Below are positions 10,831 through 24,100 of a stretch of 64,000 bases of DNA, in pieces. Every line of letters starts with the position of its first letter. Position 1 is the first letter of the stretch. The translations under genes and the position numbers were made by a program. The stretch spans positions 15,095,260-15,159,259 of the forward strand of contig OZ023214.1 in the NCBI GenBank assembly GCA_963995525.1, in the 5' to 3' direction. Under the pieces are notes generated by a model. It was not told the origin of the DNA. It worked only from the letters and a program-made list of their open reading frames with translations, and ran no database searches. This DNA comes from Escarpia spicata (Eukaryota; Annelida; Polychaeta; Sabellida; Siboglinidae).

Positions 10831-13800
10831 ACCTATAACTTACGTAATATGTTCTTGTAACTTACGTGACGGAGATAAAACGGTAACATGCATTCCCATT
10901 TGTGGTTAATCTAGTTATGTGTGTAGCTTGATATCAGTCTAACCTTCGTGAAGATTTGTAACATGCAAAACATCTATTTGGGGTAAGACCACATTAAGGA
11001 TCCGTCCGCCGAAAAAAGTGCACTTAAAATACCGTTATGCTGTGATATGCATAAATTTTGTTTGAACACTTTGACATGGGACAAGTTTAACTCGTGAGTA
11101 CTGAATGTACTGCTGCTTTAGACAAGATAAAACACCAAATGGGGATGAGTTTTCACACCTATAACTTACATAATATGTTCTTGTAACTTACGTGACGGAG
11201 ATAAAACGGTAACATGCATTCCCATTTGTGGTTAATCTAGTTATGTGTGTAGCTTGATATCAGTCTAGCCTTCCTGAAGATTTGTAACATGCAAAACATC
11301 TATTTGGGGTAAGAGCACATCAAGGATCCGTCCGCCGAAAAAAGTGCACTACAAATACCGTTATGCTGCGTTATGCATACATTTTGTTCGAACACTTTGA
11401 CATGGAACATGTTTGTCTCGTGAGTACTGAATGTACTGCTGCTTTAGACAAGATAAAACATCAAATGGGGATGAGTTATCACACCTATAACTTACGTAAT
11501 ATGTTCTTGTAACTTACATGACGGAGATAAAACGGTAACATGCATTCCCATTTGTGGTTAATCTAGTTATGTGTGTAGCTTGATATCAGTCTAGCCTTCG
11601 TGAAGATATGTAACATGCATAACATATATTTGGGGTAAGACCACATTCAGGATCCGTCCGCCGAAAAAGTGCACTTAAAATACCGTTTTCTGTGATATGT
11701 ATAAATTTAGTTCGAACACTTTGACATGGGACATGTTTGTCTCGTGAGTACTGAATGTACTGCTGCTTTAGACAAGATAAAACATCAAATGGGGATGAGT
11801 TTTCACACCTATAACTTACGTAATATGTTCTTGTAACTTACGTGACGGAGATAAAACGGTAACATGCATTCCCATTTGTGGTTAATCTAGTTATGTGTGT
11901 AGCTTGATATCAGTCTAGCCTTCGTGAAGATTTGTAACATGCATAACATATATTTGAGGTAAGACCACATTCAGGATCCGTCCGCCGAAAAAGTGCACTT
12001 AAAATACCGTTTTCTGTGATATGTATAAATTTAGTTCGAACACTTTGATATGGGACATGTTTGTCTCGTGAGAACTGAATGTACTGCTGCTTTAGACAAG
12101 ATAAAACATCAAATGGGGATGAGTTATCACACCTATAACTTACGTAATATGTTCTTGTAACTTACGTGACGGAGATAAAACGGTAACATGCATTCCCATT
12201 TGTGGTTAATCTAGTTATGTGTGTAGCTTGATATCAGTCTAACCTTCGTGAAGATTTGTAACATGCAAAACATCTATTTGGGGTAAGACCACATTAAGGA
12301 TCCGTCCGCCGAAAAAAGTGCACTTAAAATACCGTTATGCTGTGATATGCATAAATTTTGTTTGAACACTTTGACATGGGACAAGTTTAACTCGTGAGTA
12401 CTGAATGTACTGCTGCTTTAGACAAGATAAAACATCAAATGGGGATGAGTTTTCACACCTATAACTTACATAATATGTTCTTGTAACTTACGTGACGGAG
12501 ATAAAACGGTAACATGCATTCCCATTTGTGGTTAATCTAGTTATGTGTGTAGCTTGGTATCAGTCTAGCCTTCGTGAAGATTTGTAACATGCAGAACATA
12601 TATTTGGGGTAAGACCACATTCAGGATCCGTCCGCCGAAAAAGTGCACTTAAAATACCGTTTTCTGTGATATGTATTAATTTAGTTCGAACACTTTGACA
12701 TGGGACATATTTGAATCGTGAGTACTGAATGTACTTCTGCTTTAGACAAGATAAAACATCAAATGGGGATGAGTTATCACACCTATAACTTACGTAATAT
12801 GTTCTTGTAACTTACGTGACGGAGATAAAACGGTAACATGCATTCCCATTTGTGGTTAATCTAGTTATGTGTGTAGCTTGATATCAGTCTAACCTTCGTG
12901 AAGATTTGTAACATGCAAAACATCTATTTGGGGTAAGACCACATTAAGGATCCGTCCGCCGAAAAAAGTGCACTTAAAATACCGTTATGCTGTGATATGC
13001 ATAAATTTTGTTTGAACACTTTGACATGGGACAAGTTTAACTCGTGAGTACTGAATGTACTGCTGCTTTAGACAAGATAAAACACCAAATGGGGATGAGT
13101 TTTCACACCTATAACTTACATAATATGTTCTTGTAACTTACGTGACGGAGATAAAACGGTAACATGCATTCCCATTTGTGGTTAATCTAGTTATGTGTGT
13201 AGCTTGATATCAGTCTAGCCTTCCTGAAGATTTGTAACATGCAAAACATCTATTTGGGGTAAGAGCACATCAAGGATCCGTCCGCCGAAAAAAGTGCACT
13301 ACAAATACCGTTATGCTGCGTTATGCATACATTTTGTTCGAACACTTTGACATGGAACATGTTTGTCTCGTGAGTACTGAATGTACTGCTGCTTTAGACA
13401 AGATAAAACATCAAATGGGGATGAGTTATCACACCTATAACTTACGTAATATGTTCTTGTAACTTACGTGACGGAGATAAAACGGTAACATGCATTCCCA
13501 TTTGTGGTTAATCTAGTTATGTGTGTAGCTTGATATCAGTCTAGCCTTCGTGAAGATATGTAACATGCATAACATATATTTGGGGTAAGACCACATTCAG
13601 GATCCGTCCGCCGAAAAAGTGCACTTAAAATACCGTTTTCTGTGATATGTATAAATTTAGTTCGAACACTTTGACATGGGACATGTTTGTCTCGTGAGTA
13701 CTGAATGTACTGCTGCTTTAGACAAGATAAAACATCAAATGGGGATGAGTTTTCACACCTATAACTTACGTAATATGTTCTTGTAACTTACGTGACGGAG

Positions 13801-14808
13801 ATAAAACGGTAACATGCATTCCCATTTGTGGTTAATCTAGTTATGTGTGTAGCTTGATATCAGTCTAGCCTTCGTGAAGATTTGTAACATGCATAACATA
13901 TATTTGGGGTAAGACCACATTCAGGATCCGTCCGCCGAAAAAGTGCACTTAAAATACCGTTTTCTGTAATATGTATAAATTTAGTTCGAACACTTTGATA
14001 TGGGACATGTTTGTCTCGTGAGAACTGAATGTACTGCTGCTTTAGACAAGATAAAACATCAAATGGGGATGAGTTATCACACCTATAACTTACGTAATAT
14101 GTTCTTGTAACTTACGTGACGGAGATAAAACGGTAACATGCATTCCCATTTGTGGTTAATCTAGTTATGTGTGTAGCTTGATATCAGTCTAACCTTCGTG
14201 AAGATTTGTAACATGCAAAACATCTATTTGGGGTAAGACCACATTAAGGATCCGTCCGCCGAAAAAAGTGCACTTAAAATACCGTTATGCTGTGATATGC
14301 ATAAATTTTGTTTGAACACTTTGACATGGGACAAGTTTAACTCGTGAGTACTGAATGTACTGCTGCTTTAGACAAGATAAAACATCAAATGGGGATGAGT
14401 TTTCACACCTATAACTTACATAATATGTTCTTGTAACTTACGTGACGGAGATAAAACGGTAACATGCATTCCCATTTGTGGTTAATCTAGTTATGTGTGT
14501 AGCTTGGTATCAGTCTAGCCTTCGTGAAGATTTGTAACATGCAGAACATATATTTGGGGTAAGACCACATTCAGGATCCGTCCGCCGAAAAAGTGCACTT
14601 AAAATACCGTTTTCTGTGATATGTATTAATTTAGTTCGAACACTTTGACATGGGACATATTTGAATCGTGAGTACTGAATGTACTTCTGCTTTAGACAAG
14701 ATAAAACATCAAATGGGGATGAGTTATCACACCTATAACTTACGTAATATGTTCTTGTAACTTACGTGACGGAGATAAAACGGTAACATGCATTCCCATT
14801 TGTGGTTA
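10831..14808 (+). repeat. 1950-bp six-monomer HOR, about two tandem copies
   Basis: The stretch from about 10,831 to 12,858 reappears 1950 bp downstream (3x326 + 3x324). Shared rare variants include 'aacaccaaat' at 11,131 and 13,081, 'aagagcacat' at 11,311 and 13,261, 'gaagatatgtaac' near 11,600 and 13,550, 'gtgagaactg' near 12,068 and 14,018, and 'catatttgaatcg' near 12,706 and 14,656. Differences include 'tttctgtgat' versus 'tttctgtaat' (12,011/13,961). Pairs of adjacent 324-bp monomers occur here, unlike in the left block. Edges are approximate. Confidence 0.85.
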
Positions 14809-17800
14809 GTCTAGTTATGTGTGTAGCTTGATATCAGTCTAGACTTCGTGAAGATTTGTAACATGCAAAACATATATTTGGGGTAAGACCACATTAAGGA
14901 TCCGTCCGCCGAAAAAAGTGCACTACAAATACCGTTATGTTGTGATATGCATAACTTTTGTTCGAACACTTTGATATGGGACATGTTTGTCTCGTGAGTA
15001 CTGAATGTACTGCTGCTTTAGACAAGATAAAACATCAAATGGGGATGAGTTTTCACACCTATAACTTACGTAATATGTTCTTGTAACTTACGTGACGGAG
15101 ATAAAACGGTAACATGCATTCCCATTTGTGGTTAATCTAGTTATGTGTGTAGCTTGATATCAGTCTAGCCTTCCTGAAGATTTGTAACATGCAAAACATC
15201 TATTTGGGGTAAGACCACATTAAGGATCCGTCCGCCGAAAAAAGTGCACTACAAATCCCGTTATGCTGTGATATGCATAAATTTTGTTAAAACACTTTGA
15301 CATGGGACATGTTTGTCTCGTGAGTACTGAATGTACTGCTGCTTTAGACAAGATAAAACATCAAATGGGGATGAGTTTTCACACCTATAACTTACGTAAT
15401 ATGTTCTTGTAACTTACGTGACGGAGATAAAACGGTAACATGCATTCCCATTTGTGGTTAATCTAGTTATGTGTGTAGCTTGATATCAGTCTAGCCTTCC
15501 TGAAGATTTGTAACATGCAAAACATCTATTTGGGGTAAGACCACATTAAGGATCCGTCCGCCGAAAAAAGTGCACTACAAATCCCGTTATGCTGTGATAT
15601 GCATAAATGTTGTTAGAACACTTTGACATGGGACATGTTTGTCTCGTGAGTACTGAATGTACTGCTGCTTTAGACAAGATAAAACATCAAATGGGGATGA
15701 GTTTTCACACCTATAACTTACGTAATATGTTCTTGTAACTTACGTGACGGAGATAAAACGGTAACATGCATTCCCATTTGTGGTTAATCTAGTTATGTGT
15801 GTAGCTTGGTATTAGTCTAGCCTTCGTGAAGATTTGCAACATGCAGAACATCTATTTGGGGTAAGACCACATTCAGGATCCGTCCGCCGAAAAAGTGCAC
15901 TTAAAATACCGTTTTCTGTGATATGTATAAATTTAGTTCGAACACTTTGACATGGGACATGTTTGTCTCGTGAGTACTGAATGTACTGCTGCTTTAGACA
16001 AGATAAAACATCAAATGGGGATGAGTTATCACACCTATAACTTACGTAACATGTTCTTGTAACTTACGTGACGGAGATAAAACGGTAACATGCATTCCCA
16101 TTTGTGGTTAATCTAGTTATGTGTGTTGCTTGATATCAGTCTAGCCTTCGTGAAGATTTGTAACATGCAAAACATATATTTGGGGTAAGACCACATTAAG
16201 GATCCGTCCGCCGAAAAAAGTGCACTACAAATACCGTTATGCTGTGTTATGCATACATTTTGTTCGAACACTTTGACATGGGACATGTTTGTCTCGTGAG
16301 TACTGAATGTACTGCTGCTTTAGACAAGATAAAACATCAAATGGGGATGAGTTATCACACCTATAACTTACGTAATATGTTCTTGTAACTTTCGTGACGG
16401 AGATAAAACGGTAACATGCATTCCCATTTGTGGTTAATCTAGTTATGTGTGTAGCTTGATATCAGTCTAGCCTTCGTGAAGATTTGTAACATGCAAAACA
16501 TCTATTTGGGGTAAGACCACATTAAGGATCCGTCCGCCGAAAAAAGTGCACTTAAAATACCGTTATGCTGTGATATGCATAAATTTTGTTCGAACACTTT
16601 GACATGAGACAAGTTTGTCTCGTGAGTACTAAATGTACTGCTGCTTTAGACAAGATAAAACATCAAATGGGGATGAGTTTTCACACCTATAACTTACGTA
16701 ATATGTTCTTGTAACTTACGTGACGGAGATAAAACGGTAACATGCATTCCCATTTGTGGTTCATCTAGTTATGTGTGTAGCTTGATATCAGTCTAGCCTT
16801 CGTGAAGATTCGTAACAAGCAAAACATCTATTTGGGGTAAGACCACATTAAGGATCCGTCCGCCGAAAAAAGTGCACTACAAATACCGTTATGCTGTGAT
16901 ATGCATAAATTTTGTTCGAACACTTTGACATGGGACATGTTTGTCTCGTGAGTACTGAATGTACTGCTGCTTTAGACAAGATAAAACTTCAAATGGGGAT
17001 GAGTTTTCACACCTATAACTTACGTAATATGTTCTTGTAACTTACGTGACGGAGATAAAACGGTAACATGCATTCCCATTTGTGGTTAATCTAGTTATGT
17101 GTGTAGCTTGATATCAGTCTAGCCTTCCTGAAGATTTGTAACATGCAAAACATCTATTTGGGGTAAGACCACATTAAGGATCCGTCCGCCGAAAAAAGTG
17201 CACTTAAAATACCGTTATGCTGTGATATGCATAAATTTTGTTTGAACACTTTGACATGGGACAAGTTTGTCTAGTGAGTACTGAATGTACTGCTGCTTTA
17301 GACAAGATAAAACATCATATGGGGATGAGTTTTCACACCTATAATTTACATAATATGTTCTTGTAACTTACGTGACGGAGATAAAACGGTAACATGCATT
17401 CCCATTTGTGGTTAATCTAGTTATGTGTGTAGCTTGGTGTCAGTCTAGCCTTCGTGAAGATTTGTAACATGCAGAACATCTATTTGGGGTAAGACCACAT
17501 TCAGGATCCGTCCGCCGAAAAAGTGCACTTAAAATACCGTTTTCTATGATATGTATAAATTTAGTTCGAACACTTTGACATGGGACATGTTTGTCTAGTG
17601 AGTACTGAATGTACTGCTGCTTTAGACAAGATAAAACATCAAATGGGGATGAGTTATCACACCTATAACTTACGTAATATGTTCTTGTAACTTACGTGAC
17701 GGAGATAAAACGGTAACATGCATTCCCATTTGTGGTTAATCTAGTTATGTGTGTAGCTTGATATCAGTCTAGCCTTCCTGAAGATTTGTAACATGCAAAA

Positions 17801-17810
17801 CATCTATTTG
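12740..17810 (+). repeat. 5-kb duplicated block, copy 1 (offset 8460 bp)
   Basis: Every line I compared from about 12,740 to 17,810 matches the sequence 8460 bp downstream, with roughly a dozen single-base differences noticed. Examples of differences are 13,487 versus 21,947 (tgcattcc/tgcatttc) and the tggttcatct versus tggttaatct change near 16,757/25,217. Shared private variants include 'tttctgtaat' and 'aagagcacat'. Upstream of 12,740 similarity continues but with more differences. The edges are where agreement visibly drops. Confidence 0.85.
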
Positions 17811-20380
17811 GGGTAAGACCACATTAAGGATCCGTCCGCCGAAAAAAGTGCACTACAAATCCCGTTATGCTGTGATATGCATAAATTTTGTTAAAACACT
17901 TTGACATGGGACATGTTTGTCTCGTGAGTACTGAATGTACTGCTGCTTTAGACAAGATAAAACATCAAATGGGGATGAGTTTTCACACCTATAACTTACG
18001 TAATATGTTCTTGTAACTTACGTGACGGAGATAAAACGGTAACATGCATTCCCATTTGTGGTTAATCTAGTTATGTGTGTAGCTTGATATCAGTCTAGCC
18101 TTCCTGAAGATTTGTAACATGCAAAACATCTATTTGGGGTAAGACCACATTAAGGATCCGTCCGCCGAAAAAAGTGCACTACAAATCCCGTTATGCTGTG
18201 ATATGCATAAATGTTGTTAGAACACTTTGACATGGGACATGTTTGTCTCGTGAGTACTGAATGTACTGCTGCTTTAGACAAGATAAAACATCAAATGGGG
18301 ATGAGTTTTCACACCTATAACTTACGTAATATGTTCTTGTAACTTACGTGACGGAGATAAAACGGTAACATGCATTCCCATTTGTGGTTAATCTAGTTAT
18401 GTGTGTAGCTTGGTATTAGTCTAGCCTTCGTGAAGATTTGCAACATGCAGAACATCTATTTGGGGTAAGACCACATTCAGGATCCGTCCGCCGAAAAAGT
18501 GCACTTAAAATACCGTTTTCTGTGATATGTATAAATTTAGTTCGAACACTTTGACATGGGACATGTTTGTCTCGTGAGTACTGAATGTACTGCTGCTTTA
18601 GACAAGATAAAACATCAAATGGGGATGAGTTATCACACCTATAACTTACGTAACATGTTCTTGTAACTTACGTGACGGAGATAAAACGGTAACATGCATT
18701 CCCATTTGTGGTTAATCTAGTTATGTGTGTAGCTTGATATCAGTCTAGCCTTCGTGAAGATTTGTAACATGCAAAACATATATTTGGGGTAAGACCACAT
18801 TAAGGATCCGTCCGCCGAAAAAAGTGCACTACAAATACCGTTATGCTGTGTTATGCATACATTTTGTTCGAACACTTTGACATGGGACATGTTTGTCTCG
18901 TGAGTACTGAATGTACTGCTGCTTTAGACAAGATAAAACATCAAATGGGGATGAGTTATCACACCTATAACTTACGTAATATGTTCTTGTAACTTTCGTG
19001 ACGGAGATAAAACGGTAACATGCATTCCCATTTGTGGTTAATCTAGTTATGTGTGTAGCTTGATATCAGTCTAGCCTTCGTGAAGATTTGTAACATGCAA
19101 AACATCTATTTGGGGTAACACCACATTAAGGATCCGTCCGCCGAAAAAAGTGCACTTAAAATACCGTTATGCTGTGATATGCATAAATTTTGTTCGAACA
19201 CTTTGACATGAGACAAGTTTGTCTCGTGAGTACTAAATGTACTGCTGCTTTAGACAAGATAAAACATCAAATGGGGATGAGTTTTCACACCTATAACTTA
19301 CGTAATATGTTCTTGTAACTTACGTGACGGAGATAAAACGGTAACATGCATTCCCATTTGTGGTTCATCTAGTTATGTGTGTAGCTTGATATCAGTCTAG
19401 CCTTCGTGAAGATTCGTAACAAGCAAAACATCTATTTGGGGTAAGACCACATTAAGGATCCGTCCGCCGAAAAAAGTGCACTACAAATACCGTTATGCTG
19501 TGATATGCATAAATTTTGTTCGAACACTTTGACATGGGACATGTTTGTCTCGTGAGTACTGAATGTACTGCTGCTTTAGACAAGATAAAACTTCAAATGG
19601 GGATGAGTTTTCACACCTATAACTTACGTAATATGTTCTTGTAACTTACGTGACGGAGATAAAACGGTAACATGCATTCCCATTTGTGGTTAATCTAGTT
19701 ATGTGTGTAGCTTGATATCAGTCTAGCCTTCCTGAAGATTTGTAACATGCAAAACATCTATTTGGGGTAAGACCACATTAAGGATCCGTCCGCCGAAAAA
19801 AGTGCACTTTAAATACCGTTATGCTGTGATATGCATAAATTTTGTTTGAACACTTTGACATGGGACAAGTTTGTCTAGTGAGTACTGAATGTACTGCTGC
19901 TTTAGACAAGATAAAACATCATATGGGGATGAGTTTTCACACCTATAATTTACATAATATGTTCTCGTAACTTACGTGACGGAGATAAAACGGTAACATG
20001 CATTCCCATTTGTGGTTAATCTAGTTATGTGTGTAGCTTGGTGTCAGTCTAGCCTTCGTGAAGATTTGTAACATGCAGAACATCTATTTGGGGTAAGACC
20101 ACATTCAGGATCCGTCCGCCGAAAAAGTGCACTTAAAATACCGTTTTCTATGATATGTATAAATTTAGTTCGAACACTTTGACATGGGACATGTTTGTCT
20201 AGTGAGTACTGAATGTACTGCTGCTTTAGACAAGATAAAACATCAAATGGGGATGAGTTATCACACCTATAACTTACGTAATATGTTCTTGTAACTTACG
20301 TGACGGAGATAAAACGGTAACATGCATTCCCATTTGTGGTTAATCTAGTTATGTGTGTAGCTTGATATCAGTCTAGCCTT
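15070..20380 (+). repeat. 2604-bp eight-monomer tandem duplication
   Basis: About 15,070-17,673 is followed directly by a second copy at about 17,674-20,380, offset 2604 bp (6x326 + 2x324). Shared rare variants are 'acaaatcccgtt' at 15,251 and 17,855, 'tgttaaaacac' near 15,286 and 17,890, 'tggttcatct' at 16,757 and 19,361, and 'gattcgtaacaagc' near 16,808 and 19,412. Some of these are absent from the 8460-bp paralogue at 23.7-26.3 kb, so this tandem duplication is younger than that one (inference). Confidence 0.88.
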
Positions 20381-21199
20381 CGTGAAGATTTGTAACATGC
20401 AAAACATCTATTTGGGGTAAGACCACATTAAAGATCCGTCCGCCGAAAAAAGTGCACTACAAATACCGTTATGCTGTGATATGCATACATTTTGTTCGAA
20501 CACTTTGACATGGGACATGTTTGTCTCGTGAGTACTGAATGTACTGCTGCTTTAGACAACATAAAACATGAAATGGGGATGAGTTTTCACACCTATAACT
20601 TACGTAATATGTTCTTGTAACTTACGTGACGGAGATAAAACGGTAACATGCATTCCCATTTGTGGTTAATCTAGTTATGTGTGTAGCTTGATATCAGTCT
20701 AGCCTTCGTGAAGATTTGTAACATGCAAAACATATATTTGGGATAAGACCACATTAAGGATCCGTCCGCCGAAAAAAGTGCACTTAAAATACCGTTATGC
20801 TGTGATATGCATAAATTTTGTTTGAACACTTTGACATGGGACAAGTTTGTCTCGTTAGTACTGAATGTACTGCTGCTTTATACAAGATAAAACATCAAAT
20901 CGGGATGAGTTTTCACACCCATAATTTACATAATATGTTCTTGTAACTTACGTGACGGAGATAAAACGGTAACATGCATTCCCATTTGTGGTTAATCTAG
21001 TTATGTGTGTAGCTTGGTATCAGTCTAGCCTTCGTGAAGATTTGTAACATGCAGAACATATATTTGCGGTAAGACCACATTCAGGATCCGTCCGCCGAAA
21101 AAGTGCACTTAAAATACCGTTTTCTGTGATATGTATCAATTTAGTTCGAACACTTTGACATGGGACATGTTTGTCTCGTGAGTACTGAATGTACTGCTG
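20381..21199 (+). repeat. Satellite monomers between duplicated blocks
   Basis: About two and a half monomers of the general satellite. Local private changes include loss of the BamHI site at 20,431 ('aaagatccgtcc'), 'gacaacataaaacatgaaatgg' variants near 20,556, and 'cgttagtactg' near 20,853. It resembles 11.9-12.7 kb at the 8460-bp offset, but with clearly more differences than the core block. Confidence 0.7.
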
Positions 21200-24100
21200 C
21201 TTTAGACAAGATAAAACATCAAATGGGGATGAGTTATCACACCTATAACTTACGTAATATGTTCTTGTAACTTACGTGACGGAGATAAAACGGTAACATG
21301 CATTCCCATTTGTGGTTAATCTAGTTATGTGTGTAGCTTGATATCAGTCTAACCTTCGTGAAGATTTGTAACATGCAAAACATCTATTTGGGGTAAGACC
21401 ACATTAAGGATCCGTCCGCCGAAAAAAGTGCACTTAAAATACCGTTATGCTGTGATATGCATAAATTTTGTTTGAACACTTTGACATGGGACAAGTTTAA
21501 CTCGTGAGTACTGAATGTACTGCTGCTTTAGACAAGATAAAACACCAAATGGGGATGAGTTTTCACACCTATAACTTACATAATATGTTCTTGTAACTTA
21601 CGTGACGGAGATAAAACGGTAACATGCATTCCCATTTGTGGTTAATCTAGTTATGTGTGTAGCTTGATATCAGTCTAGCCTTCCTGAAGATTTGTAACAT
21701 GCAAAACATCTATTTGGGGTAAGAGCACATCAAGGATCCGTCCGCCGAAAAAAGTGCACTACAAATACCGTTATGCTGCGTTATGCATACATTTTGTTCG
21801 AACACTTTGACATGGAACATGTTTGTCTCGTGAGTACTGAATGTACTGCTGCTTTAGACAAGATAAAACATCAAATGGGGATGAGTTATCACACCTATAA
21901 CTTACGTAATATGTTCTTGTAACTTACGTGACGGAGATAAAACGGTAACATGCATTTCCATTTGTGGTTAATCTAGTTATGTGTGTAGCTTGATATCAGT
22001 CTAGCCTTCGTGAAGATATGTAACATGCATAACATATGTTTGGGGTAAGACCACATTCAGGATCCGTCCGCCGAAAAAGTGCACTTAAAATACCGTTTTC
22101 TGTGATATGTATAAATTTAGTTCGAACACTTTGACATGGGACATGTTTGTCTCGTGAGTACTGAATGTACTGCTGCTTTAGACAAGATAAAACATCAAAT
22201 GGGGATGAGTTTTCACACCTATAACTTACGTAATATGTTCTTGTAACTTACGTGACGGAGATAAAACGGTAACATGCATTCCCATTTGTGGTTAATCTAG
22301 TTATGTGTGTAGCTTGATATCAGTCTAGCCTTCGTGAAGATTTGTAACATGCATAACATATATTTGGGGTAAGACCACATTCAGGATCCGTCCGCCGAAA
22401 AAGTGCACTTAAAATACCGTTTTCTGTAATATGTATAAATTTAGTTCGAACACTTTGATATGGGACATGTTTGTCTCGTGAGAACTGAATGTACTGCTGC
22501 TTTAGACAAGATAAAACATCAAATGGGGATGAGTTATCACACCTATAACTTACGTAATATGTTCTTGTAACTTACGTGACGGAGATAAAACGGTAACATG
22601 CATTCCCATTTGTGGTTAATCTAGTTATGTGTGTAGCTTGATATCAGTCTAACCTTCGTGAAGATTTGTAACATGCAAAACATCTATTTGGGGTAAGACC
22701 ACATTAAGGATCCGTCCGCCGAAAAAAGTGCACTTAAAATACCGTTATGCTGTGATATGCATAAATTTTGTTTGAACACTTTGACATGGGACAAGTTTAA
22801 CTCGTGAGTACTGAATGTACTGCTGCTTTAGACAAGATAAAACATCAAATGGGGATGAGTTTTCACACCTATAACTTACATAATATGTTCTTGTAACTTA
22901 CGTGACGGAGATAAAACGGTAACATGCATTCCCATTTGTGGTTAATCTAGTTATGTGTGTAGCTTGGTATCAGTCTAGCCTTCGTGAAGATTTGTAACAT
23001 GCAGAACATATATTTGGGGTAAGACCACATTCAGGATCCGTCCGCCGAAAAAGTGCACTTAAAATACCGTTTTCTGTGATATGTATTAATTTAGTTCGAA
23101 CACTTTGACATGGGACATATTTGAATCGTGAGTACTGAATGTACTTCTGCTTTAGACAAGATAAAACATCAAATGGGGATGAGTTATCACACCTATAACT
23201 TACGTAATATGTTCTTGTAACTTACGTGACGGAGATAAAACGGTAACATGCATTCCCATTTGTGGTTAGTCTAGTTATGTGTGTAGCTTGATATCAGTCT
23301 AGACTTCGTGAAGATTTGTAACATGCAAAACATATATTTGGGGTAAGACCACATTAAGGATCCGTCCGCCGAAAAAAGTGCACTACAAATACCGTTATGT
23401 TGTGATATGCATAACTTTTGTTCGAACACTTTGATATGGGACATGTTTGTCTCGTGAGTACTGAATGTACTGCTGCTTTAGACAAGATAAAACATCAAAT
23501 GGGGATGAGTTTTCACACCTATAACTTACGTAATATGTTCTTGTAACTTACGTGACGGAGATAAAACGGTAACATGCATTCCCATTTGTGGTTAATCTAG
23601 TTATGTGTGTAGCTTGATATCAGTCTAGCCTTCCTGAAGATTTGTAACATGCAAAACATCTATTTGGGGTAAGACCACATTAAGGATCCGTCCGCCGAAA
23701 AAAGTGCACTACAAATCCCGTTATGCTGTGATATGCATACATTTTGTTAAAACACTTTGACATGGGACATGTTTGTCTCGTGAGTACTGAATGTACTGCT
23801 GCTTTAGACAAGATAAAACATCAAATGGGGATGAGTTTTCACACCTATAACTTACGTAATATGTTCTTGTAACTTACGTGACGGAGATAAAACGGTAACA
23901 TGCATTCCCATTTGTGGTTAATCTAGTTATGTGTGTAGCTTGATATCAGTCTAGCCTTCGTGAAGATTTGTAACATGCAAAACATCTATTTGGGGTAAGA
24001 CCACATTAAGGATCCGTCCGCCGAAAAAAGTGCACTACAAATCCCGTTATGCTGTGATATGCATAAATGTTGTTAGAACACTTTGACATGGGACATGTTT

